Below, piece after piece: positions 6,368 to 7,000 of a stretch of DNA of 7,000 nucleotides (position 1 is the first letter of the stretch; every line of letters begins with the position of its first letter). The notes below the pieces were generated by a model. That model ran no database searches and was not told the DNA's origin. It was given only the letters and a program-made list of their open reading frames with translations. The DNA is from CAZKDV01 sp964551645. Its GTDB lineage: Bacteria > Bacteroidota > Bacteroidia > Bacteroidales > DTU049. The position numbers and the translations under genes were made by a program. The DNA is taken from contig CAZKDV010000111.1 in NCBI GenBank assembly GCA_964551645.1, positions 1-7,000 of the forward strand. The letters run 5' to 3'.

Positions 6368-7000
6368 AGATTTAGATCATTAATTGATTTCTTTTTTTTG
6401 TGCATTTTTGTCATATTGTTTTTTTGCAATATTTCGCGAGCAAGGTTTAAGTAACTTGTAGCTCCGCGACTTGACGCATCGTACATTATTATTGGCTCTC
6501 CAAAACTAGGTGCTTCTCCAAGTGTAGTATTTCTTGGAATGATTGTTTCAAAAATCATGTTTTCAAAGTGGGTTTGTACTTCTTGTATAACTTGATTTGC
6601 TAATCGCAAACGCATATCGTACATTGTCAATAAAATACCTTCTATATCTAAATCAGGATTTAAGCGAGTTTGGACAATTTTAATTGTGTTTAATAACTTC
6701 CCGAGTCCTTCGAGAGCAAAGTATTCGCACTGAACGGGTATGACAACAGAATTGGCAGCCGTTAAAGCATTAACGGTAATTAATCCGAGAGAAGGAGAGC
6801 AGTCAATGATGATAAAATCAAATTTATCAATAATTTGAGAAATGACATTTTTCATCATCTTTTCTCTATTGGGCAAGTTGATCATTTCGATTTCTGCGCC
6901 GACAAGATCAATATGTGCAGGAAGAAGGAAGAGATTAAATATTATAATTTCAACAATAATATCCATAGAATTCATTTCTTCCATAATACACTCATAAATA
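6364..7000 (-). CDS. parA: Chromosome partitioning ATPase ParA (Soj), N-terminus cut off by the window edge
   Basis: This Walker-type ATPase forms a dynamic gradient on the nucleoid and is stimulated by ParB. The frame stays open to the right edge: residues IYECI precede the Met at 6984, and they fit the family pattern, so that Met is internal. The P-loop (KGGVGKTT type) must lie beyond the window; about 211 residues are visible. Motifs: NLFLLPAHIDLVGAEIEM (6933-6880), Walker B region FIIIDCSPSLGLITVNALTA (6816-6757), VVIPVQCEYFALEGLGKLL (6744-6688), LLTMYDMRLRLANQV (6630-6586), IIPRNTTLGEAPSFGEPI (6540-6487) and YDASSRGATSYLNLAREIL (6480-6424). The C-terminus carries a short basic extension, TKMHKKKKSINDLNL, after the usual end of the fold. 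The stop TGA (6366-6364) overlaps the parB start. Confidence 0.95.
   Translation of the reverse strand, partial: IYECIMEEMNSMDIIVEIIIFNLFLLPAHIDLVGAEIEMINLPNREKMMKNVISQIIDKFDFIIIDCSPSLGLITVNALTAANSVVIPVQCEYFALEGLGKLLNTIKIVQTRLNPDLDIEGILLTMYDMRLRLANQVIQEVQTHFENMIFETIIPRNTTLGEAPSFGEPIIMYDASSRGATSYLNLAREILQKNNMTKMHKKKKSINDLNL

Noticed and set aside
6982..6984. ATG as the start of ParA
   Set aside because: The frame continues to the window edge with family-like residues IYECI, and a start here would leave ParA without its P-loop.
1..7000. parS site, tRNA/rRNA, CRISPR array, insertion sequence or attachment site
   Set aside because: I saw no CACGTG-centred palindrome, RNA gene pattern, regularly spaced direct repeats, transposase motifs or terminal inverted repeats. 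Reading by eye could miss a diverged parS; a pattern scan of the genome near parB would settle it.

Overview
The window comes from a low-GC member of the Bacteroidota (Bacteroidetes). Three things point there. A long surface protein ends in a type IX secretion (T9SS) type A sorting domain. The ParB, DUF5683, DapB and LepB proteins are all of the Bacteroidota kind and sit in that phylum's characteristic order. None of the four visible minus-strand start codons has a recognisable Shine-Dalgarno sequence. I cannot name the genus from sequence reading alone; a Bacteroidales-like or related AT-rich lineage is plausible.

Layout. Bases 1-2597 (+ strand) hold the 3' part of one large gene for a modular secreted or cell-surface protein. 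Its frame is open to the left window edge, so the N-terminus is missing. It carries Ig-like modules, two FN3-like repeats each with its own cysteine pair, a beta-rich region common in Bacteroidota surface proteins, and the T9SS C-terminal signal. A 41-base gap (2598-2638) separates it from a convergent minus-strand operon that fills the rest of the window. In transcription order the operon is parA (truncated by the right edge, 7000 to 6364), parB (6367-5498), a DUF5683 membrane protein (5491-4961), dapB (4950-4219) and lepB (4180-2639). parA and parB overlap by 4 bases (ATGA). The next gaps are 6, 10 and 38 bases, so the genes are probably co-transcribed from a promoter beyond the right edge.

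How the genes work together. ParA and ParB form the chromosome partitioning pair. DapB makes tetrahydrodipicolinate for lysine and cell-wall meso-diaminopimelate. LepB removes signal peptides from Sec-exported proteins, which would include the DUF5683 protein and T9SS cargo such as the neighbouring surface protein. The operon thus links chromosome segregation, cell-wall precursor supply and envelope protein export, with one uncharacterised membrane protein in the middle. It is recognisable Bacteroidota core synteny rather than an accessory island. I found no RNA genes, mobile elements, CRISPR arrays, or convincing promoters or terminators, and no clear sign of a wholly new system. The least understood item is the DUF5683 protein in its conserved position.
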